Below are positions 1-9,083 of a DNA stretch of 64,000 nt, in pieces. A model generated the notes under the pieces. The model saw only the letters and a program-made list of their open reading frames with translations. It ran no database searches and was not told the origin of the DNA. The position numbers were made by a program, and so were the translations under genes. The stretch is taken from positions 2,581,001-2,645,000 of the forward strand of contig NZ_CP034448.1 in NCBI RefSeq assembly GCF_003952465.1. Direction: 5' to 3'. Source of the stretch: Mesorhizobium sp. M1B.F.Ca.ET.045.04.1.1. Lineage in GTDB: Bacteria; Pseudomonadota; Alphaproteobacteria; Rhizobiales; Rhizobiaceae. How positions within the stretch are numbered: the stretch's first letter is position 1; every line of letters starts with the position of its first letter.

Positions 1-562
1 CCGCCTTGCGCACCGCCGAAAGACGGGCGAAATCCTCCGAGCCGTGCGGCTTGCCGATCTTGACCTTGGAGCCGGTGAAGCCTTTCGCCTTGGCTGCCAG
101 CGCGTCGGCAACCAGCGCCTGCGTCTCGATGTGCAGCCAGCCGCCTTCGGTGGTGTAGAGCGGGCAGCGATCCTTGGCGCCGCCGGCGAGTTTCCAGAGC
201 GGCAGCTTCTGCTTCCGCGCCCGCAGGTCCCAAAGCGCGGTGTCGATTGCTGCGAGCGCGATTGCCGTGATGGCGCCGATGGTGGTGGCATGAGTGGCGA
301 ATTCGAGATCGTGCCAGATCGCCTCGATCCGGTCGGCGTCCTGTCCGATCAGGCGCGGCGCAAGGTGGTCGGCCAGAAGCCGCATCACCGAGGAGCCGCC
401 GGTGCCGATCGTGTAGCTGTAGCCCATGCCGACCGCGCCATCGGCGTCGGTGATGGTGACGATCGGCGTCTCCTGGCTGACGAAACTCTGGATGGCGTCG
501 GTGCGCTTGACCTTCGGCACCAGGTCGACCATTGCAAGCTCGACTTTCTCGATCTTCGCCAT
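1..562 (-). CDS. Mandelate racemase/muconate lactonizing enzyme family protein (partial, N-terminal part)
   Basis: Enolase-superfamily enzyme, probably a sugar-acid dehydratase or racemase acting on a carboxylate through an enolate intermediate. The visible ~187 residues run off the left edge. They contain the alpha+beta capping domain (start MAKIEKVELAMVDL) and the beginning of the TIM barrel, including KVKIG, which fits the Lys-x-Lys acid/base motif of the mandelate racemase subgroup. The metal ligands lie outside the window. The ATG is 2 bases beyond the stop of the transporter ATPase gene upstream, so it is probably the last or a late gene of that operon. The substrate cannot be told; the sugar transporter next door suggests an aldonic or uronic acid. 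Confidence 0.85.
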   Translation of the reverse strand, partial: MAKIEKVELAMVDLVPKVKRTDAIQSFVSQETPIVTITDADGAVGMGYSYTIGTGGSSVMRLLADHLAPRLIGQDADRIEAIWHDLEFATHATTIGAITAIALAAIDTALWDLRARKQKLPLWKLAGGAKDRCPLYTTEGGWLHIETQALVADALAAKAKGFTGSKVKIGKPHGSEDFARLSAVRKA

Positions 563-564
563 CG

Positions 565-1662
565 TCAGCTCCTCAAGGATTTGCCGGTTTCCGCGGAAAA
601 GAGATGCGCCTGCGACAGGTCGAAATGCATGGCGACACGGTCGCCCGCCTTCAGCGGCTTGGGATTCAGCATACGCGAAACCCAGTCGCGGCGGTCGAAT
701 TCGGCGAACACCAGCGTTTCGTTGCCGAGCGGCTCGGTCACCGTCACCGGCAGGTCGACCTCATGGACGTCCGCGGCGTCGCCGGAATGCAAGCCGTGAC
801 CCACGGGGTAGAGATCGTCGGGCCGCAGGCCGAACACCACCTTGTCTCCGGGGCTCACCCTGGCCTTGAACCGGCCGGGAAGCGGCAGGCTCTGGCCGCT
901 GGCGAAGACGATCTTGCCGTCGTCCACGGTCGCCTCCTGCAGGTTCATCGGCGGCGAGCCGATGAAGCCCGCGACGAAGCGCGTCGCCGGGCGCTGGAAG
1001 ACTTCGTCCGGCGTGCCGACCTGCTCGATATAGCCGTCGCGCATGATGACGATGCGGTCGGCAAGCGTCATCGCCTCGACCTGGTCGTGCGTAACGTAGA
1101 TGACGGTGGACTTCACCTTGGCGTGCAACTTCTTGATCTCGGTGCGCATCTGGGTGCGCAGCTTTGCGTCGAGATTGCTGAGCGGCTCGTCGAACAGGAA
1201 GACGTCCGGATCGCGCACGATGGCGCGGCCCATGGCGACGCGCTGGCGCTGGCCGCCCGAAAGCTGGGAGGGACGGCGCTCGAGCAGCGCGTCGAGGCCG
1301 AGGATGGCCGACGCTTCGGCGACGCGGCGGTCCATTTCTTCCTTCGGCGCGCCGGCGATCTTGAGCGAGAAGCCGAGATTCTCGCGCACCGTCATATGCG
1401 GATAAAGCGCGTAGGACTGGAACACCATCGAGATGTTGCGCGAGCGCGGCGGCAGGTCGTTGACGACGCGGCCGCCGATCTCGATCGTGCCGCCGGAGAT
1501 GTCCTCCAGCCCGGCGATCATGCGCAAGGTGGTCGACTTGCCGCAACCGGACGGCCCGACGAGCGCGATGAACTCACGGTCGGCGACGTCGAGGTCGATG
1601 CTGTGCACGATCTCCATGTTGCCGTAACGCTTTGTGAGTTTCTTGAGCGAGACAATCGCCAT
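565..1662 (-). CDS. Sugar ABC transporter ATP-binding protein (UgpC/MalK type)
   Basis: Energy-coupling ATPase of a carbohydrate importer at the inner face of the cytoplasmic membrane. The 365 residues carry Walker [10 protein letters not shown] (36-44), a Q-loop at FQSYALYP (81-88), signature LSGGQ (134-138) and Walker B VFLFDEP (154-160). A C-terminal TOBE-like domain (about 240-360) is typical of the MalK/UgpC branch. Length is normal for the family. It lies 4 bases after the MalG-type permease and 2 bases before the enolase-family gene, in the order binding protein, permease, permease, ATPase, enzyme. Substrate not determined. Confidence 0.95.
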   Translation of the reverse strand: MAIVSLKKLTKRYGNMEIVHSIDLDVADREFIALVGPSGCGKSTTLRMIAGLEDISGGTIEIGGRVVNDLPPRSRNISMVFQSYALYPHMTVRENLGFSLKIAGAPKEEMDRRVAEASAILGLDALLERRPSQLSGGQRQRVAMGRAIVRDPDVFLFDEPLSNLDAKLRTQMRTEIKKLHAKVKSTVIYVTHDQVEAMTLADRIVIMRDGYIEQVGTPDEVFQRPATRFVAGFIGSPPMNLQEATVDDGKIVFASGQSLPLPGRFKARVSPGDKVVFGLRPDDLYPVGHGLHSGDAADVHEVDLPVTVTEPLGNETLVFAEFDRRDWVSRMLNPKPLKAGDRVAMHFDLSQAHLFSAETGKSLRS

Positions 1663-1666
1663 CGGA

Positions 1667-2533
1667 TCAACCTTTCACCGCGCCGGAGGTCAGGCCGCCG
1701 ACGAGGTGTTTCTGGACGATGAAGGTGAGGATTAGCGCCGGAATGATCATCACCACGGCCAGCGCGCACATGCCGCGCCAGTCGATGGTGAATTCGGCCG
1801 TGTAATCGAGCAGCCCGACGGGCAGCGTCTTGGAATTGATCGAGCGCGTCAGCTGCGAGGCCAGCGCGAACTCGTTCCAGGAGGTGAGGAAGGCGAAGAT
1901 GCCGGCGGACGCGATGCCGGGTCCGGCGAGCGGAAACTCGACCTGCCAGAAAGCCTGCCAGCGCGTGCAGCCGTCGATCTGCGCGGCCTCGGCAAGGTCC
2001 TTCGGCACCTGGCGGAAGAAGCCGTCGATCAGCCAGATGGTGAAGGGCACGTTGAGCGCGACATAGGCCAGAATCAGGCCGAAATGCGTGTCGATGATGT
2101 CGAGCCGCGCATAGACGAAGAACAGCGGCAGTGAGAGCGCGATGCCGGGCACGGTGCGCGTCAGCATCAGGCCGAGGAACATCGCCGACTTGCCGCGGAA
2201 GCGGTAGCGCGCGAAGGCGTAGCCGCCGGCCATGCCGATGGCGATGGCAATCACGGTCGAGGTGACCGAGATGATCAACGAATTGCGGAAATAGTCGAGG
2301 ACCGGAATGCCGCCCTTGCCGACACCGCTGAACATGGCGATGTAGGCATCGAGCGAGACCTGCTGCGGAATCCAGACCGGCGGCTTGGCCAGGATCTCGA
2401 CGGTCGGCCGCAGCGAGGACAGCACGATCCAAATGCCGGGCAGGCAGATCAAAAGCATGGCGAAGAACAGGCCGACGCGGTGCGCGACGGTCGCCACGCG
2501 GCGCTTCAGGCGGGCGGATGCATTGGCGTCCAT
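1667..2533 (-). CDS. Carbohydrate ABC transporter permease (MalG type)
   Basis: Inner-membrane permease of the sugar importer, 288 residues with about six membrane segments. The cytoplasmic EAA loop that docks on the ATPase is visible at about 182-201 (EAAQIDGC). I chose the ATG for MDANAS because it lies 2 bases after the stop of the preceding permease; the open frame continues upstream but is then antisense-like sequence over the other permease. Second permease of the operon (MalG position). Confidence 0.93.
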   Translation of the reverse strand: MDANASARLKRRVATVAHRVGLFFAMLLICLPGIWIVLSSLRPTVEILAKPPVWIPQQVSLDAYIAMFSGVGKGGIPVLDYFRNSLIISVTSTVIAIAIGMAGGYAFARYRFRGKSAMFLGLMLTRTVPGIALSLPLFFVYARLDIIDTHFGLILAYVALNVPFTIWLIDGFFRQVPKDLAEAAQIDGCTRWQAFWQVEFPLAGPGIASAGIFAFLTSWNEFALASQLTRSINSKTLPVGLLDYTAEFTIDWRGMCALAVVMIIPALILTFIVQKHLVGGLTSGAVKG

Positions 2534-2535
2534 TC

Positions 2536-3432
2536 TCACCACTCCGCGCCGATCTGGGTGCGCGCCGAGGCGAGCTTCCTGAAGAAATAGACGGTGAAGA
2601 CGATCGACAGCAGGATCGAGAAATAGGCCATCGCGTTGGCAACGCCCATGCGCGCGTCGCCGTAAGCGGTGCGCGCGACCAGCGTCCACAAAAGCTCCGT
2701 GCGGCCGGCCGGGCCGCCATCCGTCATGATCTTGACGATGTCGTAGGCGCGCGCGACGTCGAGCGAGCGGATGGTCATGGCGATATAGGCGAAGGGCATG
2801 ATGAAGGGCCAGGTCACATAGCGGAAGGTCTGCCAGGGCGTGCAGCCGTCGACTCGCGCCGCCTCGACCGGCTCCTTCGGCATGGCGAGCAGGCCGGCAA
2901 GGATCAGGATCGCGAAGATCGAGGTCGACGACCAGATCTCGGCGATCGAAATGGCGATGAAAGCGAGGTGGCCTTCGATCAGCCAGGGGATGGCATCCCG
3001 CGTCAGCCCAAGCGACTGCAGCGCGTTGTTCACCAGCCCGATATTGTCGTTGAACATGAACTTGAACTGGAAGCCGACGAGGATCGGCGAGAACATCATC
3101 GGAAACATCATGATGGTGCGCAGCAACCGCTGGCCGCGGCTGGCCTTCTCGACCAGCAGCGCAAGGCCGAGCCCAAGCAGCATTTCGAGATTGAGCGCGA
3201 TGGTGAGCAAGAGCACGGTGCGGCCGAATGCCCACCAGAAATTCGTGTCGGACAGGATGTTGCGATAGTTGCGCAGGCCGATGAAGGTGAAGAAGGTCTC
3301 CGGCCGCGTCAGCCTGAACGGCGTAAAGCTGGAATAGAAGGACAGGCAGAGCGGTACGACCACCACCGCCGCCAGCACGAGGACGGCCGGCAGCAGGAGA
3401 AGGGTTGGCGCGGATAGCCGCTTGGCCGTCAT
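2536..3432 (-). CDS. Carbohydrate ABC transporter permease (MalF/UgpA type)
   Basis: First permease of the sugar importer, 298 residues with about six membrane helices. The first spans about residues 8-32. The EAA loop is at about 189-209 (VEAARVDGC). The start MTAKRLSAPT fits a normal permease N-terminus; the longer frame adds an Arg-rich, non-conserved leader across the intergenic hairpin and is not likely to be translated. A strong hairpin lies between this gene and the binding-protein gene upstream. Confidence 0.93.
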   Translation of the reverse strand: MTAKRLSAPTLLLLPAVLVLAAVVVVPLCLSFYSSFTPFRLTRPETFFTFIGLRNYRNILSDTNFWWAFGRTVLLLTIALNLEMLLGLGLALLVEKASRGQRLLRTIMMFPMMFSPILVGFQFKFMFNDNIGLVNNALQSLGLTRDAIPWLIEGHLAFIAISIAEIWSSTSIFAILILAGLLAMPKEPVEAARVDGCTPWQTFRYVTWPFIMPFAYIAMTIRSLDVARAYDIVKIMTDGGPAGRTELLWTLVARTAYGDARMGVANAMAYFSILLSIVFTVYFFRKLASARTQIGAEW

Positions 3433-3495
3433 GCAATGTCCCAAAGATGGTTGCGCGACCGGCGATCCGTGTCGCAGGCGGCGGCATCGGTCAAA

Positions 3496-3524
3496 GCGGC
3501 GCCGGTCGCGAGGACCGGCGCCGC
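3496..3524 (-). terminator. Intercistronic hairpin (attenuator or mRNA-stabilising stem) between binding-protein and permease genes
   Basis: A perfect 12-bp inverted repeat, GCGGCGCCGGTC, with a 5-base loop. Read on the minus strand it lies 15 bases after the binding-protein stop and is followed by only three T. That makes it a weak terminator or an mRNA 3'-end stabiliser, as known in malE-malF-type operons, where it keeps binding protein in excess over permeases. The stem is seen; the role is inferred. Confidence 0.7.
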
Positions 3525-3538
3525 GGGGAAGATGGTCC

Positions 3539-4852
3539 TTAGAGCTTGCCAGCGTCCTCAAGGATCTGCGTCGCCTTGGCGGCCGCATCGTCAAGCGCTT
3601 GCTTGGAGGTCTTGTCGCCGAGGATCGCGGCCTGCAGTTCCGGATAGACGGCGTTGGAGATCTCGATCCACTCCGGCGTCTGCGGCACCGGGAAGGCGTT
3701 CTTGGCGGCTTCCTGGAAGGCCTGCAGCACTTCGGTCTTGTAAGGATCGGACTTCGCCTGCTCGAGGTCCCACTCCCACACCTTGGTGCGGGTGGGCAGC
3801 GGGCCGGCCGCGGCTTCCAGCTTCTGGCTGTCCTCGTTGGTCAGCCACCAGACCAGCGAAGCGGCGGCGTCCTTGTTGGCGCAGTTCTCGGTCACCGAGA
3901 AGCCGTGCGCGCCGGACCAGCCAGAGCGCTTGCCGGACGAGCCCTTGGGCTGGACCTTGACGCCGACATTGCCGGCGACCTTGGACGACTTCGGGTCGTT
4001 GAAGAAGCCGGCCCAGCCCGGCCAGTCGAGATTGATCGCTACGGTGCCGGAGGCAAAACCCTGGCCGAGATCGTCCCACAGATAGTTTGTCGTGCCGGCC
4101 GGCACGGCCTTAGCCTTGTAGAGGTTGACGAACCAGTCGAGCGCCTTGACGCCGGCTTCGGAATTGAAGGCCGGCTTGCCGTCCTTATCGAGATATTCGC
4201 CGCCGTCGGCGATCAGCATCTCGTAGAAGCGGCCGTTGATCGCTTCTTCCTTGCCTGCATATTGCGTGCCGTAGAAATCGGGCGGGCTGGCGAAGAATTC
4301 CGCCTGCTGGGCCATCTCGTCGAACGTGTCCGGCGGCGCGAGTTCCTCGCCGTACTTCTCCTTGTAAGCCTTCTTCTTGGCTTCGTCCTGATAGAGGCTC
4401 TTCTGGTAGTAGAGCGCCGAGACGTCGAACTGCGCGCGCGGCAGCATCACCAGCTTGCCGTCGAGCGTTCCCGCCGCGATGTTGGCCGGAACGAAGGCGT
4501 CGATCTCCTCCTTCGGCAAGAGCTTGGCGAGATCGGTGTAGATGCCCGGATATTGCGGCGCGAACGAGGTGTGGTTGGAGCCGACGCACCAGGTGATCGA
4601 GTTGGAGGCGATGTCCGACTTGATCTCCTTGTCGAGATCGAAGTGATTCTTCTTGGAGATGACGTTGACCTTTGCGCCGGTCGCCTTCTCCCACTCGCCG
4701 ATGCGCTCGTAGAGTTTTTCGTATTGCTGGCCGCCGATTAGCTTGGCGTCGATGGTGACGCCGGAAAACTTGCCCGGCAGGTCGGCCGCGAATGCAGCGC
4801 CCGATGCCATGAGCAATGCGCCGGCGGCGACGCCGGTAAGCAGTCTGTTCAT
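3539..4852 (-). CDS. Extracellular carbohydrate-binding protein of ABC transporter (SBP family 1)
   Basis: Periplasmic solute-binding protein, 437 residues. A Sec signal peptide runs over about residues 1-24, with cleavage likely after GAAFA. The start is the ATG preceded by AGGGAGGAATTC; the frame continues upstream without support. The body has the usual family 1 elements, including a conserved Trp-rich binding region (about 245-270, around DWPGWAG). It is the first gene of the operon with two permeases and an ATPase, and is divergent from an IclR regulator gene, which probably controls it. Substrate unknown. Confidence 0.94.
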   Translation of the reverse strand: MNRLLTGVAAGALLMASGAAFAADLPGKFSGVTIDAKLIGGQQYEKLYERIGEWEKATGAKVNVISKKNHFDLDKEIKSDIASNSITWCVGSNHTSFAPQYPGIYTDLAKLLPKEEIDAFVPANIAAGTLDGKLVMLPRAQFDVSALYYQKSLYQDEAKKKAYKEKYGEELAPPDTFDEMAQQAEFFASPPDFYGTQYAGKEEAINGRFYEMLIADGGEYLDKDGKPAFNSEAGVKALDWFVNLYKAKAVPAGTTNYLWDDLGQGFASGTVAINLDWPGWAGFFNDPKSSKVAGNVGVKVQPKGSSGKRSGWSGAHGFSVTENCANKDAAASLVWWLTNEDSQKLEAAAGPLPTRTKVWEWDLEQAKSDPYKTEVLQAFQEAAKNAFPVPQTPEWIEISNAVYPELQAAILGDKTSKQALDDAAAKATQILEDAGKL

Positions 4853-5010
4853 GAATTCCTCCCTGGACGGCCGATGGGCCGTCATGACCTGAAGCTCTAC
4901 CGCTTCATTCATATGCAAACAAAATATTCATAAGTCGTCAAGCCGAAACTTCTTCCCAATGAAGGCGCTCTTGCGTATATGAAGATGGAAATTCACCAGA
5001 GAGGCATCCG
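4853..5010. promoter_or_regulatory. Divergent promoter region between transporter operon and IclR gene
   Basis: A 158-base AT-richer spacer between two divergently transcribed genes. On the minus strand it holds a direct repeat of TATGAAT separated by 12 bases (about 4905-4931). This could be an IclR operator or part of the promoter. No -35/-10 pair can be assigned with certainty. Confidence 0.4.
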
Positions 5011-5796
5011 GTGCAGGAAGACGAGGAAGACCGCTATCGCGCGCCGGCTCTGGACAAAGGGCTGGACATCCTGGAACTGCTGGCCAGCGTCGATGGCGGG
5101 CTGACTCAGGCCGAGATCGCCAAGCGGCTCGACCGCAGCCCGAACGAATTCTACCGGATGCTCGACCGGCTGGTGAAACGCGGCTACGTCACACGCCCCG
5201 ACGGCGACCGCTATTCGCTGACGCTGAAGCTCTTCGGGCTCGGCCAGCTGCATGCGCCGGTGCGCAGGCTGGTCTCCTACGCCACCTCGATCATGCGCGA
5301 ATTGGCCGAAACCGCGTGGCAGGCAAACCAGCTCGTGGTGTTCGACCGCGGCAGCGCTGTCGTCATCGCCCAGCAGGAAGCGCCGGGATACTGGGGAATC
5401 TCGATCCGCGTCGGCTCGCATATCAGCCTGTTCGACACCGGATCGGGGCACGTGCTGCTGGCCTTCCGCTCGCCGGAAGAGCGTAAGATGATGATCGCCG
5501 AGCATTTGCGCAGCAACGAGGAGATGAAGCTGTCGCCCGACTTCTTCGCCCGCCTCGACCAGGTGCGCGACCGCGGCTACGAGATGATGGCTTCGCTGCA
5601 GACGGCCGGCGTCTACAATCTGTCGGCGCCGGTGCTCGGTCCCGACGGACGCGGCATCGCCGCGCTCACCATCCCCTATATCACGCTGGTCAATGCACCG
5701 GCCGCGCCCGATATCACCAGGACCATCACGCTGCTCCAGGCCGCCGCCGCCCGTCTGTCGCAACTCGCCGGATCGGACGTGATGCCCAAGGCGTAA
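5011..5796 (+). CDS. IclR family transcriptional regulator
   Basis: DNA-binding regulator of 261 residues. A winged helix-turn-helix is at about 15-70 (LTQAEIAKRL then FYRMLDRLVKRGYV) and an IclR effector-binding domain at about 80-255. The likely start is GTG, preceded by AGAGAGG at good spacing; nearby ATGs are out of frame. It lies between the divergent sugar transporter operon and a co-directional lactonase-like gene, so it probably regulates these and perhaps the MaoC/CoA-transferase operon. It is clearly paralogous to the regulator at 30182-31033. Confidence 0.93.
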   Translation: MQEDEEDRYRAPALDKGLDILELLASVDGGLTQAEIAKRLDRSPNEFYRMLDRLVKRGYVTRPDGDRYSLTLKLFGLGQLHAPVRRLVSYATSIMRELAETAWQANQLVVFDRGSAVVIAQQEAPGYWGISIRVGSHISLFDTGSGHVLLAFRSPEERKMMIAEHLRSNEEMKLSPDFFARLDQVRDRGYEMMASLQTAGVYNLSAPVLGPDGRGIAALTIPYITLVNAPAAPDITRTITLLQAAAARLSQLAGSDVMPKA

Positions 5797-5842
5797 TTCT
5801 TATTTGAATGATCAATTCTCCCGTGAGATGATCGGGTCCATG

Positions 5843-5896
5843 TTTTGATGCATGTTCTTTTCCCAAGACCGCTGCACGGTTTGGGGCAACATGTAT
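5843..5896 (+). repeat. Half copy of the two-stem intergenic repeat (distal stem only)
   Basis: Palindromic sequence running from GATGCATGTT to AACATGTATG with an inner stem around CCCAAGACCG/CGGTTTTGGG. It matches the second stem of the fuller repeats at 21649, 44839, 49053 and 57770. The first stem is absent here. It ends just before the ribosome-binding site of the following amidohydrolase gene. Confidence 0.75.
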
Positions 5897-5918
5897 GTGC
5901 GCGACAAGGGAGGAAGCC

Positions 5919-6755
5919 ATGATCGTCGACACGCACCTGCATCTCATCGATAAGGCGGCGCTGCGCTACCCTTGGCTGTCCGGCGTACCGGCGCTGGACC
6001 ACAACTTCTCCTACGATGAATACGCCACAGAGGCGCGCCGCGCCGGCATAGAGCTGGCGCTGCATATGGAGGTCGATGTCGAGCCGGCCGATATCGAGGC
6101 CGAGACGGCTCACGTCGAAGGATTGTCGAAGAAGCCTGGCAGCCTGGTGCGGGGCGCGATCGTCTCGTGCCGGCCGGAAGAGGCTGACTTCGCCGCATGG
6201 CTGGACAAGGCGAAGGCCGATCCTTTCGTCAAGGGTTTCCGCCGCGTGCTGCATGTCGTGCCCGACGACGTCTCGGAGGGCCCCCTGTTCCGCGAGAACA
6301 TCCGACGTATCGCCGGCAGCGGGCTGACCTTCGACCTCTGCGTGCTGCCGAGGCAGATGGCCCAAGCGATCGCGCTGGTCGATCTGGCGCCGGAGGTGCA
6401 GTTCGTCCTCGACCATTGCGGCGTGCCCGACATCAAGGGTAAGGCCGAGCACCCCTGGCGCGAGCAGATCGCCGAGATCGCCCGGCGCCCCAATGTCGTC
6501 GGCAAGATCTCCGGCGTCGTCGCCTATGCCGATCCCGCGACCTGGACCGTCGAGACGCTACGGCCCTATGTCGAGCACACGATCGGCAGCTTTGGCTGGG
6601 ACCGTGTCGTGTGGGGCAGCGACTGGCCGGTCTGCACACTGGGCGGCGGGCTGCTCGGCTGGGTGGCGGCGACGCATGCGCTCCTTGCAGGCGCAAGCGA
6701 CACCGAGCGCGCCAAGCTTTTGTCCGGCAACGCGAAGAAGCTGTGGCGGCTTTAA
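5919..6755 (+). CDS. Amidohydrolase family protein (fuconolactonase / 2-pyrone-4,6-dicarboxylate lactonase-like)
   Basis: TIM-barrel metal-dependent hydrolase of 278 residues, Amidohydrolase_2 family (COG3618), which includes sugar lactonases. Motifs are DTHLH near the N-terminus (residues 4-8), LDHCG at about 165 and WGSDWPV near residue 232, which supply the barrel's catalytic or metal-binding residues. The ATG at 5919 has AGGGAGGAA 6-8 bases upstream; an upstream in-frame ATG overlaps the repeat and is rejected. Lactone hydrolysis fits the neighbouring sugar uptake and enolase-type genes. Confidence 0.88.
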   Translation: MIVDTHLHLIDKAALRYPWLSGVPALDHNFSYDEYATEARRAGIELALHMEVDVEPADIEAETAHVEGLSKKPGSLVRGAIVSCRPEEADFAAWLDKAKADPFVKGFRRVLHVVPDDVSEGPLFRENIRRIAGSGLTFDLCVLPRQMAQAIALVDLAPEVQFVLDHCGVPDIKGKAEHPWREQIAEIARRPNVVGKISGVVAYADPATWTVETLRPYVEHTIGSFGWDRVVWGSDWPVCTLGGGLLGWVAATHALLAGASDTERAKLLSGNAKKLWRL

Positions 6756-6786
6756 ACCCCGAGACCGTTGCGCGGGTTAAGCGACG

Positions 6787-7932
6787 TTAGCCGGCGACGG
6801 ACGGCGCGAAACTTTCTCGGAACAGGCGGTTGATGTCGGCGACGACGCGGCGTGCGTCCTGCCGGCCGACAAGGCCCTCGTTGAGGCGGTCGGATGCCGC
6901 CTGCTGGAAGGCCATGTAGCCGTCATGGCGCGGACGCACCCAGGCGCCTTCGAGCGTTGCCCGCGTGGCGCGATAGAAGTCGCCGGTCGCGGCATTGACG
7001 GCCTCGTCCTCCCAGGCGGCGGCATGGCCGGGCTGGCCACCGGCGACGGCATACGGTCCGCGCTGCACCTCGCCGCTGGCGATCCAGTATGCGAAGTCGA
7101 TCGCTTCCCTGCTCGCATTTGAGAAGGCCGAGACGGCGATGCCGGTGCCGCCGAGGGCGGAGCCGACCGGGCCGTTGCCACCGGCGACCGGCATGTCGCA
7201 AAAGGCAAGCCGGTTCGGGCGGAACCCTGCTACCGCATAAGGCACGTAGCCATAGACCAGCGGCACACAGGCAATGCTCGAGCCGGCCTCGGCCGTCTTT
7301 TCGAACACGGCGATCGGATCCATCGTCAGGCATTCGGGATCGACGAGCGCTATGATCTCGCGCAGCATTTCGAAGGCGGTCTCGCCGATCTCCGGATCGG
7401 CCAGGTCACCTGATCCATCGACAATGCATGGCCGGCCGAGATCGGCGGCAAGCGTGTAGAAACACATCAGCGAATGGGGCGGCCTGAGCGGCAGAAGCAC
7501 GCGGCCCTCTAGGGCGAGTTCCAGCACTTCGGTCCAGAACGTCGGCGCGGTCTCGATCAGATCGGGACGCCAGGCCTGCACCTGGGTCGCGGCATCGATA
7601 GGGAAGGCCCATTGCCGTCCTTGCCAGGTATAGCTTGGGTAGGATCGGCCGACGCTTGCCTTCGCCAGCGCCGCGCGGTCCGCCTCGCGGCCCGGCACGT
7701 CGAGCGGCGCGAGACACTTCTCGGCGGTGATCTGGCCGACATGCGGATGATCGATGACGATCAGGTCATACGCGCGGGCGAGTTCCTCGACCGGGAAGGA
7801 TTCGAAATCCTGCAGCGAGCGCTTCTCCCATTCGATCGAAACGCCGGTCTTTTCCTTCCACAGCCTGGAGCAGGCGACCATCGGGTCGTAGCCGCGCGGA
7901 TGGTTCCAGGTCATGCCCTTGAGCGACGTCAC
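6787..7932 (-). CDS. Solute-binding-protein-like protein without a signal peptide (paralog 1)
   Basis: About 381 residues resembling family 1 extracellular solute-binding proteins, but the N-terminus (TSLKGMTWNHPRG) is soluble and has no signal peptide, so the product is probably cytoplasmic. Conserved with its paralog at 29040-30182 are WEKRSLQDF (about 35-43), LIVIDHP (about 57-63), WAFPIDAA and GGQPGH. The GTG start overlaps the CoA-transferase stop by 4 bases (GTGA), so it is translationally coupled; this start also aligns exactly with the ATG of the paralog. Last gene after MaoC and CaiB genes. Function unknown: it may bind a pathway intermediate or have gained another role. Confidence 0.85.
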   Translation of the reverse strand: MTSLKGMTWNHPRGYDPMVACSRLWKEKTGVSIEWEKRSLQDFESFPVEELARAYDLIVIDHPHVGQITAEKCLAPLDVPGREADRAALAKASVGRSYPSYTWQGRQWAFPIDAATQVQAWRPDLIETAPTFWTEVLELALEGRVLLPLRPPHSLMCFYTLAADLGRPCIVDGSGDLADPEIGETAFEMLREIIALVDPECLTMDPIAVFEKTAEAGSSIACVPLVYGYVPYAVAGFRPNRLAFCDMPVAGGNGPVGSALGGTGIAVSAFSNASREAIDFAYWIASGEVQRGPYAVAGGQPGHAAAWEDEAVNAATGDFYRATRATLEGAWVRPRHDGYMAFQQAASDRLNEGLVGRQDARRVVADINRLFRESFAPSVAG

Positions 7933-9083
7933 AGGCCGAATTCCTCGCGGATTTTTGCGCTGTGCTCGCCGACGCGCGGCGCGGCCTGCTCGACCTTGGC
8001 GCGCACGCCGTCGATCCTCAGCGGCGACCGGGTGGTGTGGATCGCAACACCGTCCTCGCGCGTCACGGTCTGCAAGAGGTCGAGCGCCGTGAAGCCGTCG
8101 CTCTCCAGCATCTTCTTCCAGTTCAGCACCTTGGCGCACCAGATGTCGGCCGGCTCGAGGATCGCCAGCCATTCGTCGACCGACTTCTGCGCGATGCGCT
8201 GGGCGATGATCGCCTTGATCTCGTCGCGCGCGGTGAACCAGGTCGACGGCTGGTCGCGATAGGGCGCCAGCGCCTCGATCTCCAGCAGGTCGGCAAGCTT
8301 CGGGATCGGCGTCATGGCGATCGCGAGGAAACCGTCCTTCGCCGGATAGACGCCGTAGGGCGCCGCCAGATAGGCGTGGGCGCTGCGGAAGGACGAGCGG
8401 CGCGGCAGCCGCCGGCCATCGTTGAGATGCGTCGTCAGGACCTCGAATTGGAAGTCGATCAGCGCCTCGAACAGGCTGGTCTCGATATGGCCGCCTTCGC
8501 CGGTGATGCCGCGCCGGACCAGGGCGGCGAGGATGCCTTGCGCGCAAGCGGCACCCGCCAGCATGTCGGCGATCGCCAGGCCGAACGGCACCGGACCCTG
8601 GTCCTCGTCGCCATTCAGCCACATCACGCCGGAACGCGCCTGGGCGAGCAGGTCCTGGCCCGGACGCTTCACCCACGGGCCTTCCTCGCCATAGCCGCTG
8701 ATCGAGGCATAGACCAGGCGCGGGTTGAGCGTGCGCACATGCTCATAGTCGAGGCCGAGCCGCTCGATGACGCCGGGCCGGAAGTTCTGGATTAGCACGT
8801 CGGCTTTCGCGAGCAGCCCGCGCAGCGCCTTCAGGTCGTCCTCATTCTTCAGGTCGACCGCGAAGCTCTCCTTGGCCCGGTTGATGGCGTGGAAGATGGT
8901 GGAATCGCCGCCGATCTCGGTGTCGCTGAGATAGAGCCTGCGCGATAGGTCGCCGCCATCGGGCCGCTCGATCTTGATGACGCGGGCGCCGAGATCGAGG
9001 AGCCTCAGCGAGCAGTAAGGTCCCGACAGGAACTGGCTCATATCGACGACGACGAGGCCGGAGAGCGGCAGGTCGGCCATCAT
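7929..9083 (-). CDS. CaiB/BaiF class III CoA-transferase
   Basis: Cytoplasmic CoA-transferase moving CoA between carboxylic acids, 384 residues. Family features are the N-terminal Rossmann-like start LSGLVVVDMSQFLSGP, VIKIERP, QNFRPGV and the SGYGEEGP...RPGQD block with the expected catalytic-loop Asp. The ATG at 9083 overlaps the MaoC stop by one base (TGATG); an in-frame GTG lies 3 bases upstream and another ATG 3 bases downstream. It sits between the hydratase and the leaderless binding protein. Donor and acceptor acids unknown. Confidence 0.92.
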   Translation of the reverse strand: MMADLPLSGLVVVDMSQFLSGPYCSLRLLDLGARVIKIERPDGGDLSRRLYLSDTEIGGDSTIFHAINRAKESFAVDLKNEDDLKALRGLLAKADVLIQNFRPGVIERLGLDYEHVRTLNPRLVYASISGYGEEGPWVKRPGQDLLAQARSGVMWLNGDEDQGPVPFGLAIADMLAGAACAQGILAALVRRGITGEGGHIETSLFEALIDFQFEVLTTHLNDGRRLPRRSSFRSAHAYLAAPYGVYPAKDGFLAIAMTPIPKLADLLEIEALAPYRDQPSTWFTARDEIKAIIAQRIAQKSVDEWLAILEPADIWCAKVLNWKKMLESDGFTALDLLQTVTREDGVAIHTTRSPLRIDGVRAKVEQAAPRVGEHSAKIREEFGL

